64,000 bases of DNA from NCBI RefSeq assembly GCF_008370325.1, contig NZ_VNIP01000001.1, positions 62,001 to 126,000 on the forward strand. Direction: 5' to 3'. Below are positions 34,400-43,649 of the stretch, piece after piece. Numbering within the stretch: the stretch's first letter is position 1; every line of letters begins with the position of its first letter. The translations under genes were made by a program, and so were the position numbers. Source of the stretch: Martinezella tropici (GTDB taxonomy: Bacteria; Pseudomonadota; Alphaproteobacteria; Rhizobiales; Rhizobiaceae). The notes beneath the pieces were generated by a model. It was given only the letters and a program-made list of their open reading frames with translations, searched no databases and was not told the origin of the DNA.

Positions 34400-35202
34400 G
34401 CGCGGCCGTCGATATCCTCACCGAGAAGCTCGGCGAACTGAAGCCGCGCTATGGCATCATCCTGGGCTCCGGCCTCGGCTCTCTCGTGGATGAGGTCAAA
34501 GACGCCCTGCGTATTCCCTATGCCGATCTGCCCGGCTTTCCGGTCAGCGCCGTTTCCGGCCATGCCGGCACGCTGGTCGCAGGCAAGCTCGGCAATGTCC
34601 CCGTCATCATGCTCTCCGGCCGGGTGCATTATTACGAAAAGGGCGATGCCAATGCCATGCGCGAGCCGATCGAAACCCTGAAGGCTCTTGGCGTCGATAC
34701 GCTGATCCTGACGAATTCGGCCGGATCGCTGCGCGAGGAGATGCCGCCGGGCTCGGTGATGCAGATCACCGATCACATCAACTATTCCGGCATGAATCCG
34801 CTGATCGGCGAGGAAAGCGACAGGCGCTTCGTCGGCATGACCAGCGCCTATGACATCGGTCTGATCATGCGCATGCGCAAGGCGGCGGAAAAGGCTGAGA
34901 TCAAGCTGTCGCACGGCGTCTATATGTGGTTTTCCGGACCGAGCTTCGAAACGCCGGCCGAAATCCGCATGGCGCGCATCCTCGGCGCCGATGCCGTCGG
35001 CATGTCGACTGTGCCCGAAGTCATCCTGGCCCGTCTTTTCGGACTGAGGGTTGCCGCTGCCTCCGTCATCACTAACTATGGTGCTGGCATGACCGGCGGC
35101 GAGCTCTCGCATGACGAGACCAAGGATATGGCTCCGGTCGGCGGTGCACGTCTCGCCGCCATCTTGAAAGAAATGATCGCGGACGAAGGAGATCCACAAT
35201 GA
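34396..35202 (+). CDS. punA: Purine nucleoside phosphorylase (trimeric type)
   Basis: A 268-residue enzyme that splits purine nucleosides with phosphate to base and ribose 1-phosphate. Phosphate-binding GSGLG is at residues 24-28 and SGRVHYYEKG near 75-84; the base-binding Asn lies in ITNYGAGM near residue 230. Length and motifs indicate the trimeric class (Asn243-type), specific for 6-oxopurines, and not the hexameric DeoD class. ATG overlaps the cdd stop by 4 and its own stop overlaps deoC by 4. Confidence 0.93.
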   Translation: MSAAVDILTEKLGELKPRYGIILGSGLGSLVDEVKDALRIPYADLPGFPVSAVSGHAGTLVAGKLGNVPVIMLSGRVHYYEKGDANAMREPIETLKALGVDTLILTNSAGSLREEMPPGSVMQITDHINYSGMNPLIGEESDRRFVGMTSAYDIGLIMRMRKAAEKAEIKLSHGVYMWFSGPSFETPAEIRMARILGADAVGMSTVPEVILARLFGLRVAAASVITNYGAGMTGGELSHDETKDMAPVGGARLAAILKEMIADEGDPQ

Positions 35203-35972
35203 CCGGCCATTCCCTCAGAGAAACGGCAGCTGTTGCGCTTTCCCTTCTCGATCTCACCAATCTCAAGGATGACTGCACGCCGGCGCAGATCGAGGCGCTG
35301 TGCGCCCGTGCGCAATCGCCCTATGGCAACACGGCCGCCGTCTGCATCTGGCCGCGTTTCGTCGCGCAGGCGCGGGGCATTCTCGGTGTCGATCATGTCG
35401 TGAAAATCGCGACCGTCGTGAATTTCCCCGGCGGCGATCTGGAGGTGGCCGATGTTGCCGCCGAGGCGCGGGAAGCGATTGCCGACGGTGCCGATGAGAT
35501 CGATCTGGTTATTCCCTATCGCGCCTTCCTTACCGGCAATGAGCAGGCCGTTACCGATATGGTCGCGGCCGTGCGGGCCGAATGCAAGGGACCGGTTCTC
35601 CTGAAGACCATTCTTGAAACTGGCGAAATCAAGGATACCGCGCTGATCCGGCGTGCCTCCGAACTGGCGATCGAGGCTGGCTCCGATTTTATCAAGACCT
35701 CCACGGGCAAGGTTGCCGTCAATGCGACGCTGGAAGCCGCCGACATCATGCTGAGGGCAATTCGTGCCAGCGGCCGCAAGGTCGGCTTCAAGCCGGCGGG
35801 TGGCATCGGTTCCGTTGCCGACGCGGCGCTTTATCTGAGCCTTGCCGAAACCATTATGGCGCCCGATTGGGCCATGCCCTCGACCTTCCGCTTCGGCGCA
35901 TCGAGCCTGCTCGACGACATCCTGAGCGTGCTGGCCGGCGGCGAGTCCAAGGCAGCGTCCTCGGGCTACTGA
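35199..35972 (+). CDS. deoC: Deoxyribose-phosphate aldolase
   Basis: A 257-residue class I aldolase that cleaves 2-deoxyribose 5-phosphate to glyceraldehyde 3-phosphate and acetaldehyde. The Schiff-base Lys166 lies in DFIKTSTGK, with KTI near 136 and FKPAGGI in the C-terminal phosphate site. The TIM-barrel length is normal. Its substrate is supplied by DeoB encoded on the other arm of the cluster. It overlaps the upstream gene by 4 bases and is 3 bases before deoA. Confidence 0.95.
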   Translation: MTGHSLRETAAVALSLLDLTNLKDDCTPAQIEALCARAQSPYGNTAAVCIWPRFVAQARGILGVDHVVKIATVVNFPGGDLEVADVAAEAREAIADGADEIDLVIPYRAFLTGNEQAVTDMVAAVRAECKGPVLLKTILETGEIKDTALIRRASELAIEAGSDFIKTSTGKVAVNATLEAADIMLRAIRASGRKVGFKPAGGIGSVADAALYLSLAETIMAPDWAMPSTFRFGASSLLDDILSVLAGGESKAASSGY

Positions 35973-35975
35973 TTG

Positions 35976-37283
35976 ATGATTCCGCAGGAGATCATCCAGC
36001 AGAAGCGGAACGGCGCTACTCTTTCAGCCGCCGATATCAACGCATTTATCGGGGCGCTGGGGCGCGGCGAACTGGCTGAAAGCCAGATCGGCGCCTTTGC
36101 CATGGCGGTCTGGTTTCGCGGCATGACGCAGGAAGAGACGGTGGCCCTGACGCTCGCGATGGCCCGCTCCGGCGACACCCTGTCCTGGGAGCGTATCGGC
36201 CGGCCGGTCGCGGACAAGCATTCGACGGGCGGCGTCGGCGACAACGTCTCGCTGATGCTGGCTCCTATCGCCGCCGCCTGTGGTCTCGCCGTGCCGATGA
36301 TTTCGGGTCGCGGCCTCGGCCACACCGGCGGCACGCTCGACAAGCTAGAATCCATTCCCGGCTACGGGATCACCCCGGACGCTGCGCGCTTCCGCAAGGT
36401 CGTCGATGAGGTCGGCTGCGCCATCATCGGCCAGACCGGGGCGCTCGCGCCCGCCGACGGCAAGCTCTATGCCGTGCGCGATGTCACCGCGACGGTCGAT
36501 TCCGTGCCGTTGATCACCGCCTCCATCCTGTCGAAGAAGCTGGCGGCAGGGCTGGAAACGCTGGTGCTCGACGTCAAGATCGGCAGCGGCGCCTTCATGA
36601 CATCGCTGGAAGAGGCCGAGACGCTGGCGCGCTCGCTGGTGGACGTCGCAAACGGCGGCGGGGTGAAGACGTCGGCCCTGATCACTGATATGAACCAGCC
36701 TCTGGCCGATGCGGCCGGCAATGTCATCGAGCTCTATAACTGCCTGGATTTCTTGAAAGGCAACAAGGGAGGCACGCGGCTTGAAACGGTCGTCCTGGCC
36801 TTCGCATCCGAAATGCTGGTTCAAGCCGGCATTGCCGCAAGTGCTGCCGATGCGGAGAGCAGGGCGCGCGAGGCGCTGGCATCCGGCAAGGCGGCGGAAA
36901 TCTTCGGCCGCATGGTGCACGCGCTCGGCGGCCCCGTGGATCTGCTTGAACACCCAGATCGCCATTTGGTGAGCGCGCCGCTACAGAAGCCTGTTCTCGC
37001 CGCTGCCGACGGCTGGCTCGGCGGCTGCGATACGCGAGGGATCGGCATGAGCGTGATCGATCTCGGCGGCGGCCGGCGCCGCCCGCAGGATAAGATCGAC
37101 CATCGCGTCGGTTTCAGCGATATCCTGCCGCTCGGTACGAAGGTGAGCAAAGGCGACCGTATCGCGACTGTTCATGCGGCGGATGATGCAAGCGCTGAGA
37201 AGGCTGTCGCCGATCTCTCAGCCAATTATCGCCTCGTCGACAAAGTACCCGCTGCATCACCCGTTATCATCGGCAGGATCTGA
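35976..37283 (+). CDS. deoA: Thymidine phosphorylase
   Basis: A 435-residue enzyme that splits thymidine and deoxyuridine to base and 2-deoxyribose 1-phosphate. The signature KHSTGGVGD is at residues 81-89, followed by MISGRGLGHTGGTLDKLE, which binds phosphate and base. The length is that of the bacterial homodimer. I use ATG 35976; a TTG just upstream touches the deoC stop. It is the last gene of the plus arm; a mosaic repeat rather than a clear terminator follows. Confidence 0.96.
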   Translation: MIPQEIIQQKRNGATLSAADINAFIGALGRGELAESQIGAFAMAVWFRGMTQEETVALTLAMARSGDTLSWERIGRPVADKHSTGGVGDNVSLMLAPIAAACGLAVPMISGRGLGHTGGTLDKLESIPGYGITPDAARFRKVVDEVGCAIIGQTGALAPADGKLYAVRDVTATVDSVPLITASILSKKLAAGLETLVLDVKIGSGAFMTSLEEAETLARSLVDVANGGGVKTSALITDMNQPLADAAGNVIELYNCLDFLKGNKGGTRLETVVLAFASEMLVQAGIAASAADAESRAREALASGKAAEIFGRMVHALGGPVDLLEHPDRHLVSAPLQKPVLAAADGWLGGCDTRGIGMSVIDLGGGRRRPQDKIDHRVGFSDILPLGTKVSKGDRIATVHAADDASAEKAVADLSANYRLVDKVPAASPVIIGRI

Positions 37284-37304
37284 CGGATGGCAGCGCCACG
37301 GGTT

Positions 37305-37408
37305 TAGAGCAATTCCAGGAAAAGTGCGGAGCGGTTTTCCGTCCGGAATGCGTAAAGAAACAAGGAGATAGAGCATTTTCGCGATTCGAAGAAAAGCGGA
37401 AATGTTCT
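37305..37408. repeat. Two-hairpin rhizobial intergenic mosaic element
   Basis: Hairpin one pairs GCAATTCC (37309-37316) with GGAATGC and GGAAAA with TTTTCC inside it. Hairpin two pairs AGAGCATTTTCGC (37370-37382) with GCGGAAATGTTCT (37396-37408) using G-U pairs. The sequence type is familiar from many rhizobial intergenic regions. It sits between convergent deoA and the aspartic protease gene and may also serve as an mRNA end. Confidence 0.75.
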
Positions 37409-37439
37409 AGTCGGCGGCTCCGCATGGGGCTCGGCCATT

Positions 37440-37964
37440 CTACTGCTTCAACAGCAAATTGCCGTTCTGGACTCCAAAGGAGTTCAGCTTCTTCATGAAG
37501 CTCATGCCGATCAGCGTCGTACTCAGCGCGCTGTCCTTCGCCACCACGGCATCGACATCGCGAACGCGGATCGTGCCGATCTCCAGGCGGTCGAGTTTGA
37601 CATGGGCGACCTTGGATGCGCCATTCGCCGTTTGGATCGGGTAGCGATAGTCGAGATCGACGCTGCTGAAGCCGAGACTGCGCGCGGTGCTTTCGTTCAT
37701 CGCGACATAGGTTGCGCCGGTATCGATCATCCCGTGCACGGAGCGGCCGTTGATGGTGAAATCGCCTTCATAGTGCCCGCCCGCATTGGCGCGCAGCTGA
37801 ACGCTACCATAGGAAACGAGAGCCTCGGCTTTCGGCGGCGCAAGCGAGACTGCCTCGACAGGCGCCGGCTTTGCGGCGTGCTCGTTATAGCTATTCACCA
37901 GCATCGGCACTTGGGTTGCCGCAACGGCAATAACACCGGCAACGACAAGAACGCGAACGAGCAT
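37440..37964 (-). CDS. Retropepsin-like aspartic protease, membrane anchored (TIGR02281-like)
   Basis: A 174-residue protein with one N-terminal membrane helix (about residues 2-20) and a periplasmic clan AA protease domain. The active-site motif MIDTGATYVAM has its Asp at about residue 81, and LIGMSFMKKL near the C-terminus is the flap/dimer segment of these single-lobe proteases, which act as homodimers. I start at ATG 37964, 10 bases after AGGAGG; a TTG two codons earlier is possible. It lies between the two arms of the nucleoside cluster with no evident functional link. Substrate unknown. Confidence 0.88.
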   Translation of the reverse strand: MLVRVLVVAGVIAVAATQVPMLVNSYNEHAAKPAPVEAVSLAPPKAEALVSYGSVQLRANAGGHYEGDFTINGRSVHGMIDTGATYVAMNESTARSLGFSSVDLDYRYPIQTANGASKVAHVKLDRLEIGTIRVRDVDAVVAKDSALSTTLIGMSFMKKLNSFGVQNGNLLLKQ

Positions 37965-38035
37965 CGGCAAGGCCCCTCCTGTGGGCCATACGATCTATAA
38001 GCCGAGTGTGCTGAAAGGACGCTAAAGCAATCAAT

Positions 38036-38071
38036 AAAAAGCCCCGGCAGTTGAATAACCGCCGGGCTTTT
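38036..38071 (-). terminator. Intrinsic terminator of upp
   Basis: On the minus strand AAAAGCCCGGC pairs with GCCGGGGCTTTT, with one bulged base, and runs into TTTTTATTG. It lies 21 bases after the upp stop. The A-run on the other side makes it work for the plus strand as well. Confidence 0.85.
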
Positions 38072-38092
38072 ATAAAGAGTATAAAAGCAGAT

Positions 38093-38722
38093 TTACTTCG
38101 TGCCGTACATGCGGTCGCCGGCGTCGCCGAGACCGGGCACGATATAGCCCTTCTCATTCAGATGGCTGTCGATGGCGGCGGTAAAGACCGGCACGTCCGG
38201 ATGCGCGCTGCGGAAATTGGCGATGCCTTCGGGAGCCGCCAGCAGGCAGAGGAAGCGGATATTATGCGCGCCGCGTTCCTTCAGCTTGTCGATCGCGGCA
38301 ATCGAGGAATTGCCTGTTGCCAGCATCGGATCGACGACGATGATCAGGCGTTCGGAGATGTCCTCGGGTGCCTTGAAGTAATATTCGACCGGCTGCAGCG
38401 TTTCATGATCGCGATAGACGCCGATATGCGAGACGCGGGCCGAGGGCACGAGGTCGAGCATGCCTTCAAGCAGGCCGTTGCCGGCGCGCAGGATCGAGGC
38501 GAAGACCAGCTTCTTGCCTTCCAGGATCGGCGCATCCATCGGCTGCAGCGGCGTCTCGATGGTCTCGATCGTCAGTTCCAGGTCGCGCGTCACTTCGTAA
38601 CAGAGCAGCGTCGAAATCTCGCGCAGCAACCGGCGGAAGCTCCCCGTCGACGTGTCCTTCTTGCGCATGATTGTGAGCTTGTGCTGCACAAGCGGGTGAT
38701 CGATGACAGTGACGCCGTCCAT
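38093..38722 (-). CDS. upp: Uracil phosphoribosyltransferase
   Basis: A 209-residue enzyme joining uracil and PRPP to UMP. The PRPP loop DPMLATGNS is at residues 131-139; the C-terminal uracil-binding segment reads [17 protein letters not shown]. It recovers the uracil released by pyrimidine nucleoside phosphorolysis. It is the last gene of the minus arm, 121 bases downstream of add, and ends at a strong terminator. Confidence 0.97.
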   Translation of the reverse strand: MDGVTVIDHPLVQHKLTIMRKKDTSTGSFRRLLREISTLLCYEVTRDLELTIETIETPLQPMDAPILEGKKLVFASILRAGNGLLEGMLDLVPSARVSHIGVYRDHETLQPVEYYFKAPEDISERLIIVVDPMLATGNSSIAAIDKLKERGAHNIRFLCLLAAPEGIANFRSAHPDVPVFTAAIDSHLNEKGYIVPGLGDAGDRMYGTK

Positions 38723-38843
38723 GATTTCAGCCTTCCAGTAATTCCGCGATATGAGATGTTTCTTTCACGGAAATCGCCTCTGGTGCAAGAAAATAGGCCG
38801 CTCTGCGAGATTTCATCCCCAATCTGCGGCCTAAACCCTGCTC

Positions 38844-39812
38844 TTACAGCTTTCCGAGCAATGCCGCCCGCGTTGCCTCGTCCACGAAAGCCGCCTCGAT
38901 TGCCGTGCGCGTCATTGCATCGATCTCCTCGTCGCGGAAGCCGAAGGCTGACGAGGCCAGCTCGTATTCGCGCTTCAGCGAGGTGTGAAAGAAGGGCGGG
39001 TCGTCGGAGCTGATCGTCACCCGCACGCCGGCGTCGCGCAGCTTGCGCAGCGGGTGTGACTGGAAATCCGGGAAGACGTTGAGCGCGACGTTGGAGCCGG
39101 GGCACACCTCAAGCACGGTCCCGAGATCGGCAAGGCGCCTGACGAGATCCATATCCTCGATGGCGCGCACACCGTGGCCTATACGGTGAGGGCGAACCAG
39201 GTCGACGGCGTCGGCAACGGAAAAGGCGCCGCAGACCTCACCGGCATGGATTGTTATGCCGAGGCCCGCCTCACGCGCGATGTCGAAGGCGCGGGCATAA
39301 TCGGCGACTCGGCCCATGCGCTCCTCGCCGGCCATGTTGAAGCCGGTGATCAGCGGATTGTCGCTTTTGACGGCATATTCCGCCGCCTTCACCACGCGCT
39401 CGGGGCCGAAGTGCCGTTCGCCGGTTACGATCAGCCGCGCCTCGATGCCGGTCTTTGCCTTGGCGGCACGGATGCCGGCCGAAACGCCCGCCATATAGGC
39501 GTCGGCGCCGAGGCCGATGCGGTCGCCGTGGTCGGGCGAGACGATGAGCTCGCTATAGATCGTGCCGATCTCGGCAAGCTCTTCCAGATAGGTTTCCGTC
39601 AGCAGCGCATAGTCTTCTTCGGTGCGGTAGACTTCGGAGACCTTGTCGTAGCAGACGAGGAACTCGGCAAAGTCCTTCCAGAGGTAAACGCCGTCCTTCA
39701 GGAAGGCGCTGGTGTCGACGCCGTATTTTTCCGCTTGTGCGAGCGTCAGCGCCGGTGGAGCCGCGCCCTCCAGATGGCAGTGCAGCTCCACTTTCTTCAA
39801 ATGCGATGTCAA
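38844..39812 (-). CDS. add: Adenosine deaminase
   Basis: A 322-residue zinc TIM-barrel deaminase. Metal ligands are His11 and His13 (ELHCHLEG), His189 with Glu192 in HAGE, and Asp270 in SSDDP. Sequence type and length suit adenosine deaminase; adenine deaminases of the same fold are close relatives and cannot be fully excluded. It makes inosine, a substrate for the 6-oxopurine phosphorylase of the plus arm. ATG overlaps the deoB stop by 4 bases. Confidence 0.92.
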   Translation of the reverse strand: MTSHLKKVELHCHLEGAAPPALTLAQAEKYGVDTSAFLKDGVYLWKDFAEFLVCYDKVSEVYRTEEDYALLTETYLEELAEIGTIYSELIVSPDHGDRIGLGADAYMAGVSAGIRAAKAKTGIEARLIVTGERHFGPERVVKAAEYAVKSDNPLITGFNMAGEERMGRVADYARAFDIAREAGLGITIHAGEVCGAFSVADAVDLVRPHRIGHGVRAIEDMDLVRRLADLGTVLEVCPGSNVALNVFPDFQSHPLRKLRDAGVRVTISSDDPPFFHTSLKREYELASSAFGFRDEEIDAMTRTAIEAAFVDEATRAALLGKL

Positions 39813-41029
39813 AGGAAACTCCTCCCGTGCGGCCCTGCCGCAATGCCCAGATGACGCGCGACCGTCTCGCCGATATCGGCATAGGTCTGGCGGATGCCGA
39901 TGGAGCGCGACCGGATGCCCGGTCCGTAAGCCATGACAGGCACGCGCTCGCGCGTGTGAGCGGTGCCGCGCCAGGTCGGGTCGCAGCCATGGTCGGCCGT
40001 CAGAATGACGAGATCGCCGGCCTTCAGTTTCTTGTGCACGTCAGGCAGCCGCGCATCGAAGGCTTCGAGCGCTGCGGCATAGCCCGGCACGTCGCGGCGA
40101 TGGCCGTAGACCATGTCGAAATCGACGAAATTGGTGAAGACCAGATCACCGTCCTCGGCTTCGTCCATGGCCTTCAGCGTCGCATCCATCAACGCCATGT
40201 TGCCATTGGCCTTGATGACCCGAGAAACGCCTTGATGGGCGAAGATATCGCCGATCTTGCCGACGGCATGCACCGTGCGCTCGGCCTTGACGAGGCGATC
40301 GAGCAGCGTCGGCTCCGGCGGCAGAACGGAGAAGTCGCCGCGGTTGCCGGTACGCTCGAATGTGGCAGCAGTCTCGCCGACGAAGGGGCGGGCAATGACG
40401 CGACCGATATTATAGGAGTCGAGTAGCGTACGCACCATCTTGCAGAGGCCGATCAGCCGATCGAGACCGAAATGCTGCTCGTGCGCGGCGATCTGGAAGA
40501 CGGAATCGGACGAGGTGTAGCAAATGGGCTTGTCGCTGCGGATGTGTTCTTCGCCGAGCTTGGCGATGATATCGGTGCCCGAGGCATGGCAATTGCCGAG
40601 AATGCCGGGCAGATCGGCCGCCTCGCATATGGCTTTCACCAGCTCCGGCGGAAAGGCATCGCCCTCGACCGGAAAGTAACCCCAATCGAACATGACGGGC
40701 GTTCCGGCGATCTCCCAATGACCCGACGGCGTGTCTTTGCCGCGGGAGACTTCGCTGGCGCAGCCATAAATACCATAGAGCTTTTCCGGCAGCGGCATGC
40801 CGGCGGGGTAGCTGCCCGTTGCCGCCTTGGCTATCTCCATGAGGCCGAGGCCCGACATATTCGGCAGCACCAGCGGCCCCTGGCGCAAGCCTTCGCGGTC
40901 GGCAGCGCCTGCCGCGCAGAATTCGGCGATATGGCCGAGCGTATCCGCGCCTTCATCGCCATAGCTTGCCGCATCCGGGCCGCCGCCGACGCCGAAAGAA
41001 TCCAGAACGAAGAGAAAGGCGCGCGCCAT
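39809..41029 (-). CDS. deoB: Phosphopentomutase
   Basis: A 406-residue two-metal enzyme of the alkaline phosphatase superfamily that converts (deoxy)ribose 1-phosphate to the 5-phosphate. Asp10 in VLDSFGVGG is the first metal ligand, the phosphothreonine region is [10 protein letters not shown] near residue 90, and the C-terminal metal motif reads ADHGCDPTW. It links the phosphorylases of the plus arm with DeoC. First gene of the deoB-add-upp unit; 136 bases with a CCGGA/TCCGG hairpin separate it from the pseudopilin genes. Confidence 0.97.
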   Translation of the reverse strand: MARAFLFVLDSFGVGGGPDAASYGDEGADTLGHIAEFCAAGAADREGLRQGPLVLPNMSGLGLMEIAKAATGSYPAGMPLPEKLYGIYGCASEVSRGKDTPSGHWEIAGTPVMFDWGYFPVEGDAFPPELVKAICEAADLPGILGNCHASGTDIIAKLGEEHIRSDKPICYTSSDSVFQIAAHEQHFGLDRLIGLCKMVRTLLDSYNIGRVIARPFVGETAATFERTGNRGDFSVLPPEPTLLDRLVKAERTVHAVGKIGDIFAHQGVSRVIKANGNMALMDATLKAMDEAEDGDLVFTNFVDFDMVYGHRRDVPGYAAALEAFDARLPDVHKKLKAGDLVILTADHGCDPTWRGTAHTRERVPVMAYGPGIRSRSIGIRQTYADIGETVARHLGIAAGPHGRSFL

Positions 41030-41165
41030 ACATCACCCGATAAGAATGTCGTCACCCCGGAGGAGGTCTTCCGGGACATTGGACGTCACCCATATAACGG
41101 AGGCATCGAGTTGGCAATTTTCCGTTTGGAGTGGCACGCCGAGGTTCGGTCTCGATGGAAGGCGC

Positions 41166-41756
41166 TCAGCAATCGCTGCAGCTGATCGAATTGCCGACGC
41201 GCTGACGATAGTAATATTGCCGGCTGATGGTGATCTGGTTCGTGCCGCTCGGCAGGAAATTGGCGCCGAAACTGATGAGCTGGTAGGGAAGGGAAAGCTC
41301 GCTGCGGACCAGGAAGGTGCTTGCCTGGTTCATATTGGCCGGCACGGTGATGGTCGTGCCGGAAGAATAGGGGGCTGTTCCGTCCTGTGCCCAGGACCAT
41401 GCCACCGTTGCCTTGCCCGTCGCGTCGATGGCAATGCCGGTGATCTTCAAGGTCGTGCCGGTCGTGCCGTAGGGCGCGAAGATCGCGCCCGCTACGGAAG
41501 GCATGGTGGCAAGCACCGACTTGGTAACACTCGACTGCTGCGAGACGATATCGGCGATCGATCCCGCCGCCCTGCTTGCGCGCTTTGAGACATTGAGGCC
41601 GACGGTGAGCTCGAAGGCGCCGAGGTAAAGCATCAGCAATACGGGAAAAAGGATGGCGAACTCGATCGCGCCGACGCCGCGCTCGTCGCGGACAAAGCGC
41701 CGCAGAATGCCCGACGACATCGTGTCCTTTTCGATCATGGTCGCAAGGCGGCTCAC
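41166..41756 (-). CDS. TadE/TadG-like pseudopilin
   Basis: A 196-residue protein with the TadE-like motif at about residues 25-50: RDERGVGAIEFAILFPVLLM, with a Glu five residues after the Gly of the prepilin peptidase site, then one membrane helix. The rest is a periplasmic domain with a C-terminal Cys pair region. Such minor pilins are processed by the CpaA/TadV peptidase and needed for Flp pilus assembly. The ATG overlaps the stop of the upstream pseudopilin gene by 4 bases. Confidence 0.9.
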   Translation of the reverse strand: MSRLATMIEKDTMSSGILRRFVRDERGVGAIEFAILFPVLLMLYLGAFELTVGLNVSKRASRAAGSIADIVSQQSSVTKSVLATMPSVAGAIFAPYGTTGTTLKITGIAIDATGKATVAWSWAQDGTAPYSSGTTITVPANMNQASTFLVRSELSLPYQLISFGANFLPSGTNQITISRQYYYRQRVGNSISCSDC

Positions 41757-42388
41757 GGATAATTCTCGTTCTGGAAGGCGGCGGTCGCAACGATGAGATA
41801 GACGGACGCCGAGCCGTCGGATGGACGCACGTTGGTAAGATAGGGGCGCAGCAGATCCGTAATGACCTGCCAGCGGTAATAGGCGCGCACCATGTTGAGC
41901 GACTTGGCGCCGCCGGGCGCGAAAGTAAAACCCGAAGTATTGAGATCGGAATAGGGATCGGTCGACGATTTGCGAGGGATCGTCGTCGGCATGGATGCGA
42001 AGCTCGAATAGCTCTCCACGTCGAGGTAGAGGCTTGCCGGCGTCTGCAGTTCGGATGCGGAGCAGGTGATGAGCACGGCAATCTCGTTGCAGAACGCCTG
42101 ACGGAACTGCTGGGACTTCGTATAGGAGGTCTTGTTGGGATCGGACGTGATCTGCCCGGTTCTGATCTGGCGCGCCAGGGTGTCGACGGCGTTTGAAACG
42201 ACCTGTTCGGCAGTAAAGGCGACGAAGGTCTCGATAATGGCAAAGACGATCAAGAAATACGGAATGGCAAGCATGGCGAATTCGATGGCCGCTGCACCGT
42301 CCCGAGAACGCAACAATTCTCGCAAGCCGCTTCGGGCACGTGGCCTGGCGGGGGCTATATTTGCAAGAAGAGCGTTATCTGGCGTCAT
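41753..42388 (-). CDS. TadE-like pseudopilin
   Basis: About 211 residues. The pseudopilin motif RDGAAAIEFAMLAIPYFLIV lies about 30 residues in, with the Glu at position +5 and one membrane helix. The periplasmic part follows. I use ATG 42388; an ATG at 42409 would add seven residues and neither has a strong ribosome site. Paired with the next gene by a 4-base overlap; together they are the minor pilin pair of the Tad locus. Confidence 0.88.
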   Translation of the reverse strand: MTPDNALLANIAPARPRARSGLRELLRSRDGAAAIEFAMLAIPYFLIVFAIIETFVAFTAEQVVSNAVDTLARQIRTGQITSDPNKTSYTKSQQFRQAFCNEIAVLITCSASELQTPASLYLDVESYSSFASMPTTIPRKSSTDPYSDLNTSGFTFAPGGAKSLNMVRAYYRWQVITDLLRPYLTNVRPSDGSASVYLIVATAAFQNENYP

Positions 42389-42513
42389 GGGAAATCCGCG
42401 GCGAATCATATGCGGAGGACACTAGAGTTGCTTTCTTGATAATCCGTTTCTCTTCTCTATTCATATTTAGAGGAAGTCGGGATTATTACTTGCTGCATAA
42501 TTTTTAGAAAGTA

Positions 42514-42539
42514 CATTCGAATATTTGTTAAATCGAATG
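42514..42539. promoter_or_regulatory. Inverted repeat between pilus genes
   Basis: CATTCGA and TCGAATG, perfect 7-base arms around an AT-rich 12-base spacer, directly after the stop of the 42543 gene. It could be a weak terminator for that gene or an operator for the TadE pair; no U-run follows. Confidence 0.35.
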
Positions 42540-42542
42540 GAT

Positions 42543-42968
42543 CTATTGCCCGGTCGCCGGGGCCGTGGTCGCCGTGTTGTTCTGCTGGGCATGCTGTTCG
42601 CAATTGGGCGTGCAGGACAATACGGCACGGTCCGTCTGCCGGAAAACGCGGACCGTATTGCCTTCATCGATCGACACCAGGATCTGCTCATCGACGATGG
42701 CGTTGCCGTCGGTATCTAGCAGGATGATATTCGTCGTCCCGAAGCTGCGGCCGGTCAGCACGATGGTCTTTGGATCCGCAACGGTCGCGTCGGCGACCTG
42801 TGAATTGCCGACGATGACCTTGCTGACGGGGCGATCGAGCTTCAGGACGCGCGCGTGATCCATATAGACGCGCAGCAGGCTTTCTCCGGCAGCGCTGGAG
42901 AGCTGCGGCATCAAGCCGGCCATGGCGACAATCGCGGCTAGGAATGCGGTTCTGCCGCCGATTGGCAT
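42543..42968 (-). CDS. CpaC N-terminal-domain-like pilus protein
   Basis: A 141-residue exported protein: signal peptide (about residues 1-27), then a single domain with the pattern LRVYMDHARVLKLDRPVSKVIVGNSQVADATV, TDG and VRVF that matches the N-terminal region of CpaC (the same module occurs in cpaC at 45154), followed by a Cys-containing Thr/Ala tail. It lacks the secretin domain. It is minus-strand, upstream of the TadE pair and divergent from the flp pilin gene. Probable periplasmic partner of the secretin; exact role not known to me. Confidence 0.85.
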   Translation of the reverse strand: MPIGGRTAFLAAIVAMAGLMPQLSSAAGESLLRVYMDHARVLKLDRPVSKVIVGNSQVADATVADPKTIVLTGRSFGTTNIILLDTDGNAIVDEQILVSIDEGNTVRVFRQTDRAVLSCTPNCEQHAQQNNTATTAPATGQ

Positions 42969-43253
42969 GGCTTGGCCTCTTGGAAAGCGGATGGCGAAAG
43001 GGTTTGTCGGACAGAATGGGAAAGAATGGTGAATGAACGATTAAGGGCGGCGCCGGCCGTGCATTTATGATGCAAATGTCCCGTAAATGGCTTTTACCTT
43101 AGGCGTTCATGTCCTATTTGCGTTACTTTGAGACGAATCGTATAAGCTGCTAATATTCATGCATCTAATAATTTTCTTTTAGCTGAAGAAGTTCTTTAAA
43201 AATGCATGGCAAGACATGAATTCGATATTTACTATTCTTTTTTCACTTCGTTA

Positions 43254-43270
43254 TTCAAAGTTCATTAACC
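43254..43270 (+). promoter_or_regulatory. CtrA-like site upstream of the flp pilin gene
   Basis: TTCA, 7 bases, then TTAACC: the known CtrA form is TTAA-N7-TTAA(CC), so one of four bases in the first half differs. It lies about 100 bases before the flp start, in the 404-base gap 42969-43372, which holds the divergent promoters of the pilus genes and is strikingly AT-rich from about 43130 on. Nothing else in that gap is recognisable. Confidence 0.5.
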
Positions 43271-43372
43271 CAATTCCTTAAAGCGATGGAAACGGCGGAC
43301 GACTACCGTGCAGTTCATCCGATCAACGGCAACAGTTGGCGGACGTGCTGTCAACAAAGTGGAGTTAAACTT

Positions 43373-43555
43373 ATGTCCAAGCTTTTTTCGCGTTTCCTGA
43401 AGGATGAATCCGGCGCGACCGCCATTGAATATGGCCTGATCGCTGCCCTGATCTCGGTTGCTATCATCACCGCTGCCACGACGCTGGGTAATTCGCTCAG
43501 CAGCACCTTTACCGGCATCGCCAACAAGATGAACAACGCTGCTGCAAAGTACTAA
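43373..43555 (+). CDS. flp: Flp-family type IVb major pilin
   Basis: A 60-residue prepilin. The leader MSKLFSRFLKDESG is followed by the cleavage site G|ATAIEYGLIA, with Glu at +5 and Tyr at +6, the Flp hallmark, then one hydrophobic helix and a short polar tail. GTGGAG lies 8 bases before the ATG; a frame from 43286 has no signal character. It is the main pilus subunit, cleaved by CpaA encoded next. A terminator follows at once, so pilin is expressed separately and more strongly than the assembly genes. Confidence 0.95.
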   Translation: MSKLFSRFLKDESGATAIEYGLIAALISVAIITAATTLGNSLSSTFTGIANKMNNAAAKY

Positions 43556-43590
43556 GCTTCTGCGATAAGCGTTGTAGGTACATAAGATAG

Positions 43591-43619
43591 AAAACCGCCC
43601 AGAATATTGGGCGGTTTTT
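43591..43619 (+). terminator. Intrinsic terminator after flp
   Basis: AAAACCGCCCA pairs perfectly with TGGGCGGTTTT around GAATAT and ends in TTTTT, 36 bases after the pilin stop. It separates pilin expression from cpaA. Confidence 0.92.
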
Positions 43620-43649
43620 GGATTTCATAACTTAGTACGGGCGCTCGAG

